Of a stretch of DNA of 64,000 bases, positions 1 through 13,116 are shown piece by piece. The notes below the pieces were generated by a model that did not search any database, had not been told where the DNA came from, and worked only from the letters and a program-made list of their open reading frames with translations. The DNA comes from Astrothelium macrocarpum (Eukaryota > Ascomycota > Dothideomycetes > Trypetheliales > Trypetheliaceae): the NCBI GenBank assembly GCA_021030915.1, contig JAGEMR010000104.1:42214-106213 (forward strand). The letters are read 5' to 3'. The first letter of the stretch is position 1; every line of letters begins with the position of its first letter. Both the position numbers and the translations under genes were made by a program.

Positions 1-1316
1 GGATGCACACACGCAGCACGCTGTCATAGCCAGACCCGGTACTCCGATACTCAGACGACTAATAGACCCGGTTGTGAGGCTCCTAACATGACACCATAAA
101 TAGCCTCTAGTCTCTCGTAATCAGGAGACCGCTTCCTGACCTAGTCCACAAACTAGGATGATTTTACCGCGTAGATGATAGCCGAGTCTGCGATACTGAC
201 TTCTATGCGGCCCCCCGAAGTGATGCCACGTCGTATTTGCCGGTGTTTACCTTTTTGACACGGAAATCCTGTCTCGTCGTCTAAGGCACTAACGTTTGCA
301 AATTTGCTTGCTAAACTTAACCGAATTCATTCGCAAAGGTTGAGCCCCGAGAATTCTTATCTGTAGACGCACAATACGAGGCAGTAGCATTGGTGCCTTG
401 ATACAGGGATGCCTTTCGGCGACGAGACGGTAGATATCTACAGGCTTTAGTTCGCCTGCGCTTAGATCCTGGACGGTTTCATCTTCGCTCAATTGCCTAC
501 TTTTTACGTAATGGTTATCATTAGTCCTTTCTTGCTTGTATTTATAATTAGCCTTGGGATAATGACCACGTCTATTCTTGTAGATTATTTGCGTACATGT
601 GTATCTAAATGCACCAGAATGGAGTCCGTAGCTTTCACGCATTTTCCGCTTCGTAAAGCGTTGTTGTAATGTCGAATGACGCTCATGACGCGTATGCAGC
701 GCCAAGAGTAGGCAAACGGATTCGGCTAATTTAAAAAAAGGCAGGACACTAATTGTATTTCTATTCACACCTTCCGCATCAGTGTATCAATCTTCAGGCC
801 TGCTAATGGTAGTGCGTATCCGAAGCTGTTGGACTTGACCGTGAACCTCCAGCGCCGGTGAGAGACTATCTCAGGTGCCTTGCACTCAAAAGGAAGGGGA
901 CGAATTGAGAGGTAGGTAGATGTTGAGGTACGAGCGGCCTCCATCCCTTTTTCAATTCGGTGGCTGGCGTCTCGGCCAATTAAGGTGAGTAAGATAAGGG
1001 GCCAAGATATAAAGGACTTCAACTTGCCCCACCAATGATCTCCGAAGAACACCTGCGCGCTTCGCATGGCATAAGAATAACCCATTCTGCCTTTCGCAAT
1101 TGTCCAGGCAGACTGAAGTCTGTGCATGCGCATTCAACTTGATCAAATCTTAGACAATGCTCAACCAGGTGGTAACGGCTCCAGACTACTGGAGCCGCTT
1201 CAAAAGCAAAGCTAGCCCATAACCTTCTGTGCGAATTTGGGATTCTCGTGATGCGCTTGCTTGGTTCAAAGCAATAATCTCTTGAGACAAAGGTTGTAAT
1301 TCTATATTTTCAAGTC
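1..1316. other. Intergenic, no gene recognised
   Basis: Open frames of 60-160 codons occur on the minus strand (for example 289-768) but show no family motif, no signal peptide and no splice-linked partner. I see nothing supportable apart from the promoter region of the secreted-protein gene that begins near 1317. Confidence 0.5.
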
Positions 1317-4300
1317 ATGCGTCTGTTTCCTTTGCTTTTTGGTGTCCTGAACATATCAATGGTTGATGCAGCCAGTAACAGTAGGGTTAAAGAAGATAAC
1401 TTCTATTACTAAGGCTAAAATATTCGAGCATTAGGACCCTTCAACAGTACCAACGGAACACAGGCATCACATTTAATATGCCATTCATGTCGCTCGACAT
1501 CGGTCAATACAATTTCCAGCCTTTCTCAACCTGAATCTACGTTGAAAGAATCCGTTAGTCATCCGACTGAAGGGCTTGGGAGATATATAGTTGCCGGACT
1601 CAGTGGAACCTCTCGTGATTTGACTGAAACCATAAAATCTTCATCACTGCCTGTCCAAACATTTCTTTCAAATTCATCTTCGGACTTCAATCATGGTAAG
1701 CACATGTCTTTGCTCATAGACTCGTAAATAAAACCATGCTACAACAAGACACATGGATACAATGAGACTATTACCATCTAATTTTCGCGTTACATCCAGG
1801 AACCCATTCAAATGGATCGGCAAACAGTACTCTTGGTGCATCCACTGGAAGAGGAATAACATTTGCACAAAGCTGTCGGACAGCCTTAGCCAGCTATGAC
1901 CTTGCCTTGTTCAATTGGCAGGAGACCGCCACCTACTGGACTGATTCTTTTGTTAACCCTTCACTTTCTAATTTTATATCGTATACTTATGACTACACCA
2001 CCTTGTGTGATGGAAGGCCTCGCGCCGTAAATCCTCATGATCCGTCCACAACGATCTACAACGTCACTGGTTATACGGAACAGGAGCTGGTGACACGCCC
2101 ATACACAATGTCACGGCCTTGTAGTATTGCACCTGAGGATTGCGACCCCTTGATGGCATCTTTTTATGCACAAAACGCCTCCTACGCCTCAGCCTCGTCT
2201 GCGTGGTCGAGCTACAGCCAAGCCAGTGTGGATTGCAATTATTATTCGGCTATGACTACGAGTTGTCCCATTCCCCCGAAGCCAGGATCCGTGCCTCTTG
2301 GACCGCCAGACTGTATTCCAGTGTCTATTTGCTCGTCCTGTGCTGTATCAGCCCTTGCGGTACAGCTTCTATATTGGCCAAGTACTGTTGTTCAAGAGAA
2401 TGGAATCTGCGCCCAGAATACGCTGAATGGAACTTTGGCAACTTATACCGCAACTCCTACTGGCTCAGGCCCCAATACTAAAGTGTGGGACAGAAGCCTC
2501 ACGCTGACGTCTCCAACAGCTTACATGTCATTCAGTGGAGTCGGGGTCTCATGGTGTGGCTCTCAAAGAAATTTGACTACAAGCACCGTCATTCCAATTG
2601 ATCCAAATGACGTCTCAAGTCTCAGACAAGTCGTGTATCCTGTTGCGGGAGAGCCATACGGTGGGGAGTACACTGATGGAACATATAGCCCGGCCTCATT
2701 CGACTTTAGAGACCTAAACACTCCGATGCTCTGGGATGCTTGGCTTAACGGCCCATATTGCAAGGGAATTGAAGAGGATCCTTCCCCATACTGCCAGACG
2801 ATGACTCCGTCGGACTTCAACCCGATTGTGGCATATCCACAGAACTTCCTGAGTTACTTAGGTCCAATGTATGGAGGCTGTGCTATAGCGTACGACTATA
2901 GAGGAGTTTACGATCCCCCTCATGCCCTTGAACCCCAACCGTCCGCAGCTGCTCCTGAACCATACACGAGCGCTTCAACAACATTGCAACACTACACTCA
3001 TCCACCGGTGCCTTCACCTAAACCGCCACCACCGACGGCTACCAGAACAAGCGGTCATCCAACTTACTCTTCGTCACCCGTTCCGAAGTCAGATCCTAGC
3101 TCTCCAGTCAATTCAAATACGCTATCCAATCCAGAAAAAGCATGTTATTCATCACCCAGAATTTTATCTGACCCACAAGACCCGTCTCCGCTCCTGCCTT
3201 CCAGCCCTCAACCAGTTGGTTCCTATCCAGATCCGAAATCGGACCAAATAATCTCACCTGGTACGGATACAGTAGGCTCCAAAGGTTCAGACCCGGATGC
3301 AGTTGCTGCTAGCATGGTTGCCAGTATTCTCAAAAGTCCAAACCCCCATGGCGACCCTCAAGATACAGGTCCCTCTAATGGAGAAAGTCAGCCAGAGGCA
3401 GCGTCAAGCGCCTCCTTTTCAAGAGTGAATGGCAACCGCTTTGCACCAACCGTCGGGAATGTCGGTGCCCCTGGAGCTTCGGAGCTAGCAGGTAACGGCA
3501 ATCGCGTCGCTTCTTTTGTTGGTGATGCTGGCTTGCCCGAAGCTTTAGATTCAGTGCGCCATGGTTCGGGTCGTGGTGCGCTGAGCGTTGCTGTTGGCGG
3601 AGCTTTGAATTCACCAAGTACGACTGCAGTCGATGACAGACAAGACGAACCTTCTCAAAGTGATGGCGCTGAATCCACGGTGCAAATCGCAGGGCAGACG
3701 TACACTGTATCAAATAATGGCAATACGATCAAGGTTGGCTCTCAAATTCTATCCAAAGGCGGTGCTTCGATTATCATTGAAGGACATAGGGTCAGCCTGA
3801 GCTCCAACGGTCTCGTTGTTGATGGCAGCTCTACGATTCCCCTACCACAGTTTCTGACCACATCGTCAGCTTCCAACGCCGACGAAGGCCTTGGCGCGAT
3901 CATTCTCCTCGGGACTACGACCCTTGCCGCAATCCAAGAAAGCAACGGCGCTGTTGTCATCGGTAGCAAAACGCTCTCGGGTATTGACTCCACAATCACT
4001 TTGGGAGGCCACACTTTTGCTCTTCAAGAAGGCGGCATCGTCATCAATGGAACTAGCACGGTCCCTTCCTCCTCTTTCGGTCTTAAAAATGCTAATGAAG
4101 GTGACGCTCGAGCAATCTTGACCTTAGGAAGCAGCACTATTACCGCTTCACGCAATAGCGATGGTGAGGCTCATATCGGAACGGCAACCTTGTCAGTCAA
4201 CGGACCAGCAGTTTCGTTCGATGGCTATTCTCTAAGCAACGGAATAAATGGCATAATCATCAATGGCGCTGCAACGGCATCATGGCAAACTATAGATCCT

Positions 4301-4678
4301 GCTCTATCCCTAAGCGATGAAGAAGTCCTGCTGACAGCGCCCAATGGCAACGTTATAACAGCTGCAGAGCAATCTGGTTATCCAGGCTTTGCTATCGTCG
4401 ATGGTAGCATGAGATTGAGTCTCGGCGGGCCAGCATTGACCGTGGAAGGAGAGACACTTAGTCTTGCCTCCGGAGGGTTAGTAGTTGATGGGTCGGCCAC
4501 GAATGCATTCTCCGTTCCCGAGGAGACAAATGGGCCGGTAGAGACTTCTTCAAAAAGTACAGGATCTGCAACATCTTCTGAGGCCATGCCTTCAGAAAGT
4601 GGGAAGATGCTATCGAAACCATGGACTGTGTTCGTTGTCTACCTCGGGTTCGCTTTATTTGGTATGTTTCTGATATGA
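1317..4678 (+). CDS. Secreted, probably GPI-anchored repeat protein (about 1067 aa)
   Basis: Probable cell-wall or surface protein. An ATG at 1317 opens a signal-peptide-like stretch (MRLFPLLFGVLNISMVDA). A short first intron (about 1381-1434, donor uncertain; 1375 and 1386 also possible) and a second intron 1696-1799 (gtaag..ccag, phase checked) join it to the long last exon 1800-4678. This model gives 1067 codons with no frame break. The N-terminal half is Cys- and Tyr-rich with several N-glycosylation sequons. A Pro/Ser/Thr-rich linker follows (about 2910-3250). The C-terminal third has about four beta-type modules built around TYTVSxxG, GGxxIxxxGHxxSLxxxGLVVDG and similar lines. The end is Ser-rich followed by a hydrophobic tail (VFVVYLGFALFGMFLI) typical of a GPI-attachment signal. 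No enzyme motif was seen. The modules resemble those common in large fungal surface proteins; function is unknown. Confidence 0.75.
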
Positions 4679-6484
4679 AGACCTCCAACAGCTTTTAATC
4701 CGCCAAGTCATCAATCAACATCGATAGCATCACCGGTTATAGCCTGAATCTTACCAGGATTAAGACCCTAGCCTCATCATGTGTCCAGTCCCGCCTTGGT
4801 AGATTTAATCAAGCCAACCAGCACATTTCCTTCCCTTTCTGGCGCTATCTTCAACTCCGCAACAATATCTTCTTTCAAAGTCTCCTCGTTGTGTACTGGC
4901 GTTCACCCGAGGCTTTTCCCAGCAACTGATCCCATTGTCTTCTTACTTATGACCAACTCAAACTCTTTCTGCTATGATTAAGTCCCCGCCCGCTGTCACA
5001 GCCGATTTGTCTAGCTCAACCAGTCTGATCTCCTTTAGCTTTGGCCTGTTTTCCTTTGGTAGTGAGCCAGCTGCGAAAGCGGCGTCCAGGCAGCTCTGTA
5101 CGACTCCCCTCGTTGTGAATCCCCCGACTGGGGCGGAAAAAATTCCCTGTTTTCCACTCGGGAGGGCTTCATCGCCGTGATCGACAATGTCAATCAAACA
5201 GAGAACGCATAGCTTGGCCAAATCTGATATTTTACCCGATCGAAGGCACCGATCCCGGCTTCAACGGCGAACCCTAGTTTATTAGAATGAAGCGCATAAC
5301 GAGTGATATGATAAAGCCGGCATTTTGAAAATCTCCCTCCCGACCCCAATTAGGGCAAAGGCGTGGATACTGAGTGCGTCTGCAATTAAATCGAAGTTGA
5401 AAACTACCAGAGTATCTACATCATTCTATTTACGCCCTGAACTGATAGCTGTAACAAGGAGAGTCACAGTTACCGTCCAGGTACACCAATTTCCCTTTCC
5501 TCTTTTGGGCCTACGCAATTAGTAAGTAAACCTGACCTATGGCTGTTGAGTTCTGACCTGACTTTTCCTCGAGCTTGCCGGAGCCCTATTGAATGATGCA
5601 TAAACTCATCTAAGCCGGCCTAAGCGCCGCTTGAGTGCTACCTAAGTATTGGTCACTGCCTGAGCCAAATGGTTGTAGATGATACCAAATCAACAGAGGT
5701 AGGGTGACACGTTCATGGCACCTTGTTAACATGCCAGCATAACTTCGTGCAATCCTAGCTCACATATCCCTGTCTCATCCTATCCTATCTCATTATTTCT
5801 TAAACCTACTTTGGGCTGTGCCATATCTAATCAATCCAACAATTGGCTATTGTAGAGCTTAGGTGATTCATAAGTGTTTTATCTAATCCACAAGACTTTT
5901 TCAAACTCAATATTGGCACTGTACCTGGTGCATGTCCACAGTGATGACGTGATTGTAAATCACAGCAAATTGGTAGAGGAGCGAAAGCACTTGCTACCAT
6001 CCTTTGTAACCACAAGATGATAAATGAATCCTCAACGTCTCAATAGATTTGACAAGGATTTAAGCTTCGCAAAATGGCTTCTTCGTCGACGTTCATCCAC
6101 ATTCGCTATCAACAGCACCCCGACCGAACCTCCACATCCAGAAGATTGTAGAGCTTAGAGAGATGGGTGAAGACATCTGACGACAATAAAGACTCTATCG
6201 ATCCAACAGCAGTTTACGCTTCGAAAATTTTGGAGCTGTTACAAGAAGATGACACGAACTTGAAAGGACAGATCAAAACAATATCAAAACGTGAGACTTC
6301 GAGCATATATTCTGCTTACTGATATCTCCAATCACATGCAGAATACAATCTCCGGAAATTTTCGTTTAAGAGTAAATGATTTATGATAGGTTTATTCCGC
6401 GTTAAAGTTGGTAGGAAATGTCTACGGTGGTGTGTAGAACTCCTGTGTTGCGATATTTGTGGTCTACTATTGTAAGTATATGAG
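4679..6484. other. Intergenic; possible decayed minus-strand reading frame
   Basis: No intact gene. A minus-strand frame at 4958-5221 (87 codons) could be continued toward 4790 only by passing stops, so it may be a broken gene, but no family was recognised. The rest shows neither motif nor splice-supported frame. Confidence 0.35.
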
Positions 6485-9032
6485 TCACACCGGAGAGAAG
6501 TATCTCTCAGCAATTTCAGACAACTTTTGCTCGTTAACAAAGATCGCCTTCTCGCTGGCGGCGAAAACCTTCGACACTGCCTGATAGGGATCCTCGACCA
6601 AGTCCTCAAATAATGTCTCGACCACCAAGCCCTTATCACGAACGACGCTCCGAAACCTGTCTTCTAGAAAGACTCGGTATTCTGCTACTGTGATTTCATC
6701 AGGCATCCAAGAGAGATGATAATGAGGTTGCGTCGTATCCAACAACGACGCTAATCGGTCCATCTTCGTAAAGAGAAGGACGAATGCTGTCCTTTGGAAC
6801 CAGCGGCTATTGATGACATTGGTCCAAACTGCCAGCGCTTCTTCCATGCGATTCACCTCTTCGTGTTCATAAAGCTTTTTGTTGTAACAGCAAGCATCGA
6901 CAGCAAAGAGGACTAGGTTTACGTCATCGAAGGTCTGTATCCATCCTTTTCGCTGAAGCCGCGTTCCGCCAACGTCGACAACCTGCCAATAGCTGTAAGC
7001 GATTCCGATTGATCCTTTGAACGCCTGCCCTCTGAAATTTTTCGACAAGATCTCTCTGGTCTTTATCTGGGACATGAGAATATCCTTGCTGCTTGGTACG
7101 TAATCCTTTGCAATTATGCGGTCAAGGTTACAAAAGTAATACGAAGCGCAATCGTAGAGGCCGTGCTCCCTCTGGCGACTGTACAGTGTCTGCATCCCCG
7201 GATCTGACCAGAGGACTTTGAATGCATTGATGAATTGGTCGCTAAGTGCTTTGCATTGTATTGGAAGGGGCTGTAACAAAATGGTTTTGATGTGTTGCTG
7301 GTTGTCGGTAGTCTCAAAGAAAATAGCAGGATCTCCTAGGTTTTCCAGTATTACCCGCATACTGTGTACCAAGTTGCCGAAGACAGGTGCTTTTGATGAG
7401 ACAGGATCCACAGTAGAGTACTTGCCCTTTCCCCACAATTCGGTTGATCTCAAAAACGTCGACTTCCCGCTTTCAGAAGTACCAAGAACAAGCATCTTTA
7501 CATTCGTTATTGCTGATCGCGACAAGAGCTTTACCTTACTCGTTTTCATACCGACGTTAGCCTGTCCATCTGCCTCACCATCCGCATCCCAGTTAATATC
7601 AGGGATACGCCGTCGAAGGAAAAATGGTGAGCGGGCAAAATTCAGAAGTTGAGGAAACCGCAGTGCGATCGAGCTCCTGGCTCTGGCGAAGCCGATTGGA
7701 TTCGCAATTTCACCAGCACCCGCGTTTTGTAGCAAAGGCTCTCTTGTCAAGCGTGCTGCATGTAGAATTCTCCTACCCGGAGGTCTCACTCGGTCTGACC
7801 CTGAGTCGACCACTGCTGTTTCGACTACCCGTGCTGGAATGTGATTGAATTTCGAATCGTCCGGTAGTGTGGCAACGAATCTGACTTGCTTCTTTGTTTT
7901 CATAGTACGTGCTGCTGGACTCACGAGCTTGTCATTGCTCCGAATTGACTCTGAAGTATCCGACTCATTGTCAACAGACACGCCATTTTTGAAGTCAGGT
8001 CCCGAGGTTTCCGTTACTGTGTGAATTGGCTCATCTTGGCTTCGATTTTGCCCCCGTGTATCCAATAATACGCCAGCGATTTTCTCTTTCCTCTGATGTG
8101 ATTCTGGTATGTCTTGCACTTCTTTTGAAACCTCCTCTTGCTTTTGATTAAGTTTAAAATTGTCCATTTCCGAGTCAAAAACCTCTTCTTGGCTCGCTTT
8201 TGATTTCAAGCGCTGCAGGACTGTGCCGACTGCCTCTTCTTTACCTTCTTCACCGTGGTCCGAACTTGCGCCTAAAGGACTTGCTCTTGAACGAATTGCA
8301 CCACGAAAATTGTGCTTGAAAGCTATGTGATAAGCTCTTGTGCACAGCAGATCATAGTCGAAGTCAAATCTGATGCTCAAGTCTGTGGTATCATGTGAGA
8401 AAACGCTCGTGACATCTGCTCTGGAGCTGGCGCCGTCGAAAGCGTAGATCGATTCTGTAGCTTCTCGAGCAAGCCTGAGTACTGTCATACTATCTTCATC
8501 TTCCATGAGAATGTGCTGCTCAGCAGCAGTCTTGCTAAAACAGTCTCAGATCCGCTAGACAATGTCTGCTCAGAAGTTCGCAACTTACTCACCATTGCAT
8601 GACTTGCAACAAAAGGCTCAAAGCATTTACATATCGATCCATCATACTCATATACTCTTTGACTTCACCGTCACGCCAAAGAAATGTAAGCTTGCTTCTT
8701 ACGCTGAGCTCTCCTTCTGTACTTTTCTCCAACTCGGTCAATTGCTCCTCCAGTGTCACTAAGAGCGTTCCACATCCGTCCAACGAAGTCGTAAGCACGT
8801 CCTCCCATTCTAATTTAGACAAAGCATGCCCAGAAATAGCGATTTGCTCGAGGTCTAAGAACTGGTTCAAGGCGACCCGAATAGTAAATAATTGACCTAT
8901 CAGCAGTGATACTGACAAATCCGCTTGTCTATACTTCGTTTTGAGCAAGCTCAATCGATTCCCGATCCCAAGGGCGGTCTCTGCAATGCCTACTATAGAT
9001 CCAACAAAACCGACCGCGGACACTGGATCCAT
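6485..9032 (-). CDS. G-protein alpha-like GTPase with fungal STAND-type N-terminal domain (829 aa)
   Basis: Two exons: 9032-8593 and 8534-6485, with a 58-nt intron 8592-8535 (gtgagt..ttttag) that keeps frame. Residues 1-147 (MDPVSAVGFVGSIVGIAETA...) look like the helical N-terminal domain found on fungal STAND/NLR-type proteins. A long acidic, low-complexity linker follows. The C-terminal part is a G-alpha-type domain: P-loop GTSESGKST near residue 500, switch I DILMSQIKTREI near 633, switch II DVGGTRLQRKGW near 666, and TKMD in place of NKxD near 736. In classical G-alpha the switch I Arg and the switch II Gln drive GTP hydrolysis. Here they read Gln and Thr, so slow or absent GTPase activity is inferred. 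No N-terminal myristoylation motif was seen. It is probably a membrane- or signalling-complex protein rather than a canonical receptor-coupled subunit. Confidence 0.82.
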
Positions 9033-10383
9033 GAATTAGGCTTGCCGTGTACGGTGACTGAACATGAGTCCATGCATTGTAGACTCCATGTCAAGGCTGA
9101 AGATTTTCTGGGGGTAGGGGGCATCTGCACGAGGCAAGGCTGAAAGCAACATCTCCGAGCCGGTCGCAAAATGGCTTTGACAAGGCAGAACCCAAGCGGT
9201 TGTCAATCAGCCTACAACATCACGTGGCGGATCATGTAAGGTACTCAGAAGAGACTGACGGAGTGGCAAAAACTCTCAGGCTACTCGGATTCTAAGCCTG
9301 GTAGCCACGAGAACCCATTTGCTGTCAATGCTGCGACCCGCAAAGAGCTATTTGAAGGAGCCTACATTGTCTCTTCATAGTTTGCGGGACCAAAATTGTC
9401 CGAACAAGGCCCCTTCCCTTAAACGTCTCCGCTACAAGGTTTTCTGCGTCCACAGCATTGACTTTCCTATCATGACTCGCACAGTCTAAAATAGTCCTGG
9501 ATTAAACTTTTTTTAATGGCAGGAGAAAATTCTTGAGGTGTATGCACAATTGGCTGATTAATGACACAATAAATATGTTCATTACAATCTTGTTTATTAA
9601 AAGAGCAGCCAGCAGTTTCAGAAGCGGAGAAAGTTAGGTTGTCAAGCCAAGAGTGGTCACCAGCCACGCTCTTCTACCGTTGCGCCACCACCCCCCCAGT
9701 CTAAAGTTGACCTGATGTTGAGCTGGTGGCTTGAATTACCGCTTTGAGCCGAATGTAGATGTAACCTCTTTAGGTTTTAAACGTCGTCGACTCTACTTTT
9801 TAGAACAAAATGAGTCACCAATAAGTAACAAGCTGATCAGAGTTCTGATCCATCTGAAATCTAAGGGCGGTTCCAGAGTGAGCTCTGTTAGCGTTGATAA
9901 CATCGAATTCTCATCTCACCAGCTTCTCTTCATTCTTTAGAATTATACCTTCAGACATTTAGATATCCCGAGCCCCTCTGCCTTTTTCTTGGTTAGTGTC
10001 CAAGTTCTACGGATCACGGAGTCTTTACTAGCCGTTCGAACATACCTAATATGGCCAGTCCCCTTCCCATATGATCTCATTTGACTGGCCCTCATACAGC
10101 ACAGAGTAAACCAGGTGTAAGGTAGGTAGGTTTTAGTGAACATTGAATCGAAAAAAGAACTATGAGGCCCAGTCGCTTATGCACTAATGAGCAGCAGGTA
10201 AATATGGGATGGAAAAGAAGAGAGGACCGAAATAATCTGACTTCTTCCTATCGTGTATCAGGTAGCACACGCTCCATTTTCATCAATCGCTTGATCAATA
10301 TCAAAAGCTATGAGTAAAGCCCACGTAATGAATCATCCATGAGAAATACACTCTGATCTTCTCTCCACAATACCCTCCCCCCC
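9033..10383. other. Intergenic between G-alpha-like gene and RAD7
   Basis: Contains the SINE fragment described separately (9611-9693). Otherwise no gene, repeat or RNA was recognised; the small open frames here have no motifs. Confidence 0.5.
9611..9693 (-). mobile_element. tRNA-derived SINE fragment
   Basis: On the minus strand the sequence starts with a tRNA-like head containing a Pol III A-box (TGGCGCAACGG, 9678-9688). The following tRNA-unrelated part matches the copy near 29.3 kb: plus-strand 9611-9648 aligns with 29271-29310 (shared core aagc/ttaggttg c/t caagcc, differing mainly by transitions). The T-arm/B-box portion present at 29.3 kb is missing here, so this is a deleted copy. 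Confidence 0.6.
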
Positions 10384-12345
10384 TCAGGCACCCACCTCTA
10401 CAAGCTCCACCCCCTTCCCAACCCCCTCAACCCACAATCCATCACCCACCCTCTCAATCGCCTCCTGCGCCCTCGGCACCCCAATCAGCGTGATCCCCCT
10501 CGGCACGACGACATCCTCAATCTGAAAGCATCCAAACGCCACCACCTTCTCCAACCGCGGCGCACACCGAAACATGCCCGCCACCACCGCCGAGTCGACC
10601 GCGTGACAAAACGACACATTCACGCTCCGCAGCTCGGGGTACCGACACCGCGGATCGGCAGGGTCGAACGCAGCCGCAAACGCAGCATGCGACACGTGCC
10701 GACACGACGCGACGTCCAGGTGGCGCAAGTGCGCTCCCGAGTGCGCGAGCAGCGCGGCGAAGCCCGCGTCCGCGAGGCCGACGGGCGCGTCGGTCGGGCC
10801 GGACGGGTTGTTGTTGTCGACGTCGCGGGTGGAGGAGAGGTCGAGGATGTGCAGGGCCGGGTTGGCCCAGTGGGCGAAGAGCGCGGCGTAGGCTGCGTCG
10901 GGGATGAGGTCGTTGTCGGAGAGGCGGAGCTTGCGGAGGGAGCGGGCGTGCGTGTGCAGTGCGGATAGGAGGGTGTCGTCGGCGTCGAGGAAGTGTTCGA
11001 GGGACAGCGTTTCGAGGTGGGGTCCGTGGTGTTGGATGAGATCCGTGAGGACGGAGGGCGGGATTTCTTGGGTGGTGTGGAGGGAGAGGTGGCGGAGTGT
11101 GCCGGTGGGGAGGAGGGTGAGGGCTTGGATTGAGGCGGCGCCGACGTGGCGGCAGAATTTGAGTTTGAGACGATGGAGGTTGGGGCAGTGGGTTACCATT
11201 GTTTGGACGACGTCGTCGTCAAAGGATGAGTCGAGGTTTTTGAGTTTGAGGACTTCAAGTTGAGTGCCACGTGAGTGGAAGAATTTCAGCCATGCTGAGT
11301 TGGTAACGAGGTTGGCCGTGTAGAGATGAACATGTTTTAGTCTGGTTGCCTTTTCTATCATGTAGTCCATGACGTCGTCCTTGAAAGAGTGTGCATTAGC
11401 GAGGATGACATTCCTAACATTTGGCATGACGGCGAAGATCTGTTTGAGATCATTTTCGTCGAGTTCTGGATATGATTAGTGTGGCTTTACAACATGCATC
11501 AATCAGTATACTTACTCGTGCAATCGTGGATGGCGAGAGTATCTAGATCAGGTCTGAGGAACAGCTTCAAAATGCGTGAGTCAAATATTCTTGTCTTTGT
11601 GAAGATTTGACTGAGTCGCTCCATAACCGTCGATGGCAAATCACCCAATTCCTCAAGATCCTGGTGATGCTCGGCAACCTTCTTAACACACAAATGCTGT
11701 AATGACTTCGCGCCATGGGTAGTGAATCCATCCAAGCGGTCGCTTTCGACTTTTCGGCGCTTCCTACCCTGTGGTCCCTTTGGCTTTTTCTTCTCAGCCT
11801 TTTCGTCAGCAGCCAATTCCTTGCCACATGGCGTGCAAACAAGACCGCCTTCCGGACCCGTCTTACTATAGGGGGTCACAGTGAAGCGCTTGCTGCAGAC
11901 TTCACAGTTGGCCAACTGTCCTGGGGGTGGCCGCGATTTCTTGTACATATCTTTGGTAAATTCATCATCATCGTAATCATCATCACTGTCATCATCCGAA
12001 CCCTTTCCCTTCTTGCCCTTCTTTGCCTTCTTCTTCGCAGCTTCTTTTGACTTCTTTATGGCAGCAATCGTCTCCTTCTCCTTCCGCTTGCGCTTCCTAG
12101 TCTTCTCCGCGGCCTCCACAGCGGCTAATTGCTCTGCGGTAGCAGCATCTTCGTCCTCCTGCGCTTGTGCTGCAGCTGTATCTACATTTGCAGTCTCATT
12201 ATCATCGGCATCGGCATCAGGTTGTTGAGTGCGACGAGCATAGTCGTCACGAATTTGAGCAGCGGAAATGTTGTTTGCGGCAAGAAAGTCTGTTAGGGCA
12301 GAATGAGGCCCACGGATACGGTTGCCACCAGCCCTTCTGTTTGAC
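10384..12345 (-). CDS. rad7: RAD7-like nucleotide-excision-repair protein (5' end unresolved)
   Basis: Ortholog of yeast Rad7, which with Rad16 acts in global-genome nucleotide excision repair and in a ubiquitin ligase. Exon 12344-11516 begins with the conserved GPHSALTDFL region. It continues through an acidic/Lys-rich stretch, a CxxC..CxxC pair (CEVCSKRF and CTPCGKEL) and KSLQHLCVKKV. A 50-nt intron (11515-11466, gtaagt..ccag) leads to exon 11465-10384, a leucine-rich-repeat region (CPNLHRLKLKFCRHVG, LRSVNVSFCHAVD) as in Rad7. The start codon is not secure. ATGCGTCAAGAT at 12415-12404 is followed by a good donor and an acceptor ends at 12346, but this splice is out of phase. The last exon is strikingly C-rich on the coding-complement strand near 10380-10450. 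The long opposite-strand frames here are shadows. Confidence 0.87.
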
Positions 12346-13116
12346 CTAGAACATCTTTACGTTAGAGAACGCTTAACACAGTTCAAATTGAATAAAGACT
12401 TACATCTTGACGCATTACTTTTACGGATGAGGAGGCTACAGAAGGTAGAAGATTTAGGTGGGGTGAATCACTTTAGGCAATCCTCGCTAGGGGCAAACGC
12501 GAAATCACGTGCTGTCGCGTAAATAAATAGGAAAGTGAGCATTGATGCCGATGATTTTCATTGAGAATCCATGAGTCTCGATGGGTTAACTTCATTATCA
12601 CATCAATTGCATTTGAGTGTCACTAAAAGTATGAGATTGGTTTGCCAAGGTTCCAGTAATAGCAAGTGTGATGCTTGCACCAAATAGTTACGGCCTATGT
12701 ATCGATCAACGGGAGCAGCCCCTTAATCACATTCCTACATCGGGTAACATTGGCGCTTCACGAAGGGCTTGGGCAGAATCTTTTACTGCTAATTGAAAGT
12801 TCCAAATACCAGAATTGCCATGTCTAATTGCTAGATACAATGTCATGATTTGTAAGCAATCGAGCAAATGCTAAGCTTGCTGCTCAAATTTTCATTCTCC
12901 GCTGCTTCCACGCAAAATCCGATAGCAAGCTGTGTGCTGTAGAGATGTTAGAAGGGTGCTGTGTGTACAGCTAGAAGTTGCAATGGCCAGCTCGGATTCG
13001 TAAGGCCATTCTCAATGAAATGTATGGTTGAATCAAATTGAACAAGTCTATGTCGAGCAAGGCAAGCAAGTTTTTTCATCGTATCATTGCCTCGAATATC
13101 TTCCGCACCCAGTGTC
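12346..13116. other. Intergenic, upstream of RAD7 and downstream of stc1
   Basis: Holds the RAD7 promoter and probably its first exon (candidate ATG at 12415-12413). The rest is A+T-rich with no supported gene. Confidence 0.5.

Noticed and set aside
289..768. 159-codon minus-strand frame
   Set aside because: No family features, no spliced partner, composition like the flanking non-coding DNA.
5700..6480. Extra 3' exon of the G-alpha-like gene
   Set aside because: The protein already ends at 6485 after the last helix; downstream frames overlap out of phase.
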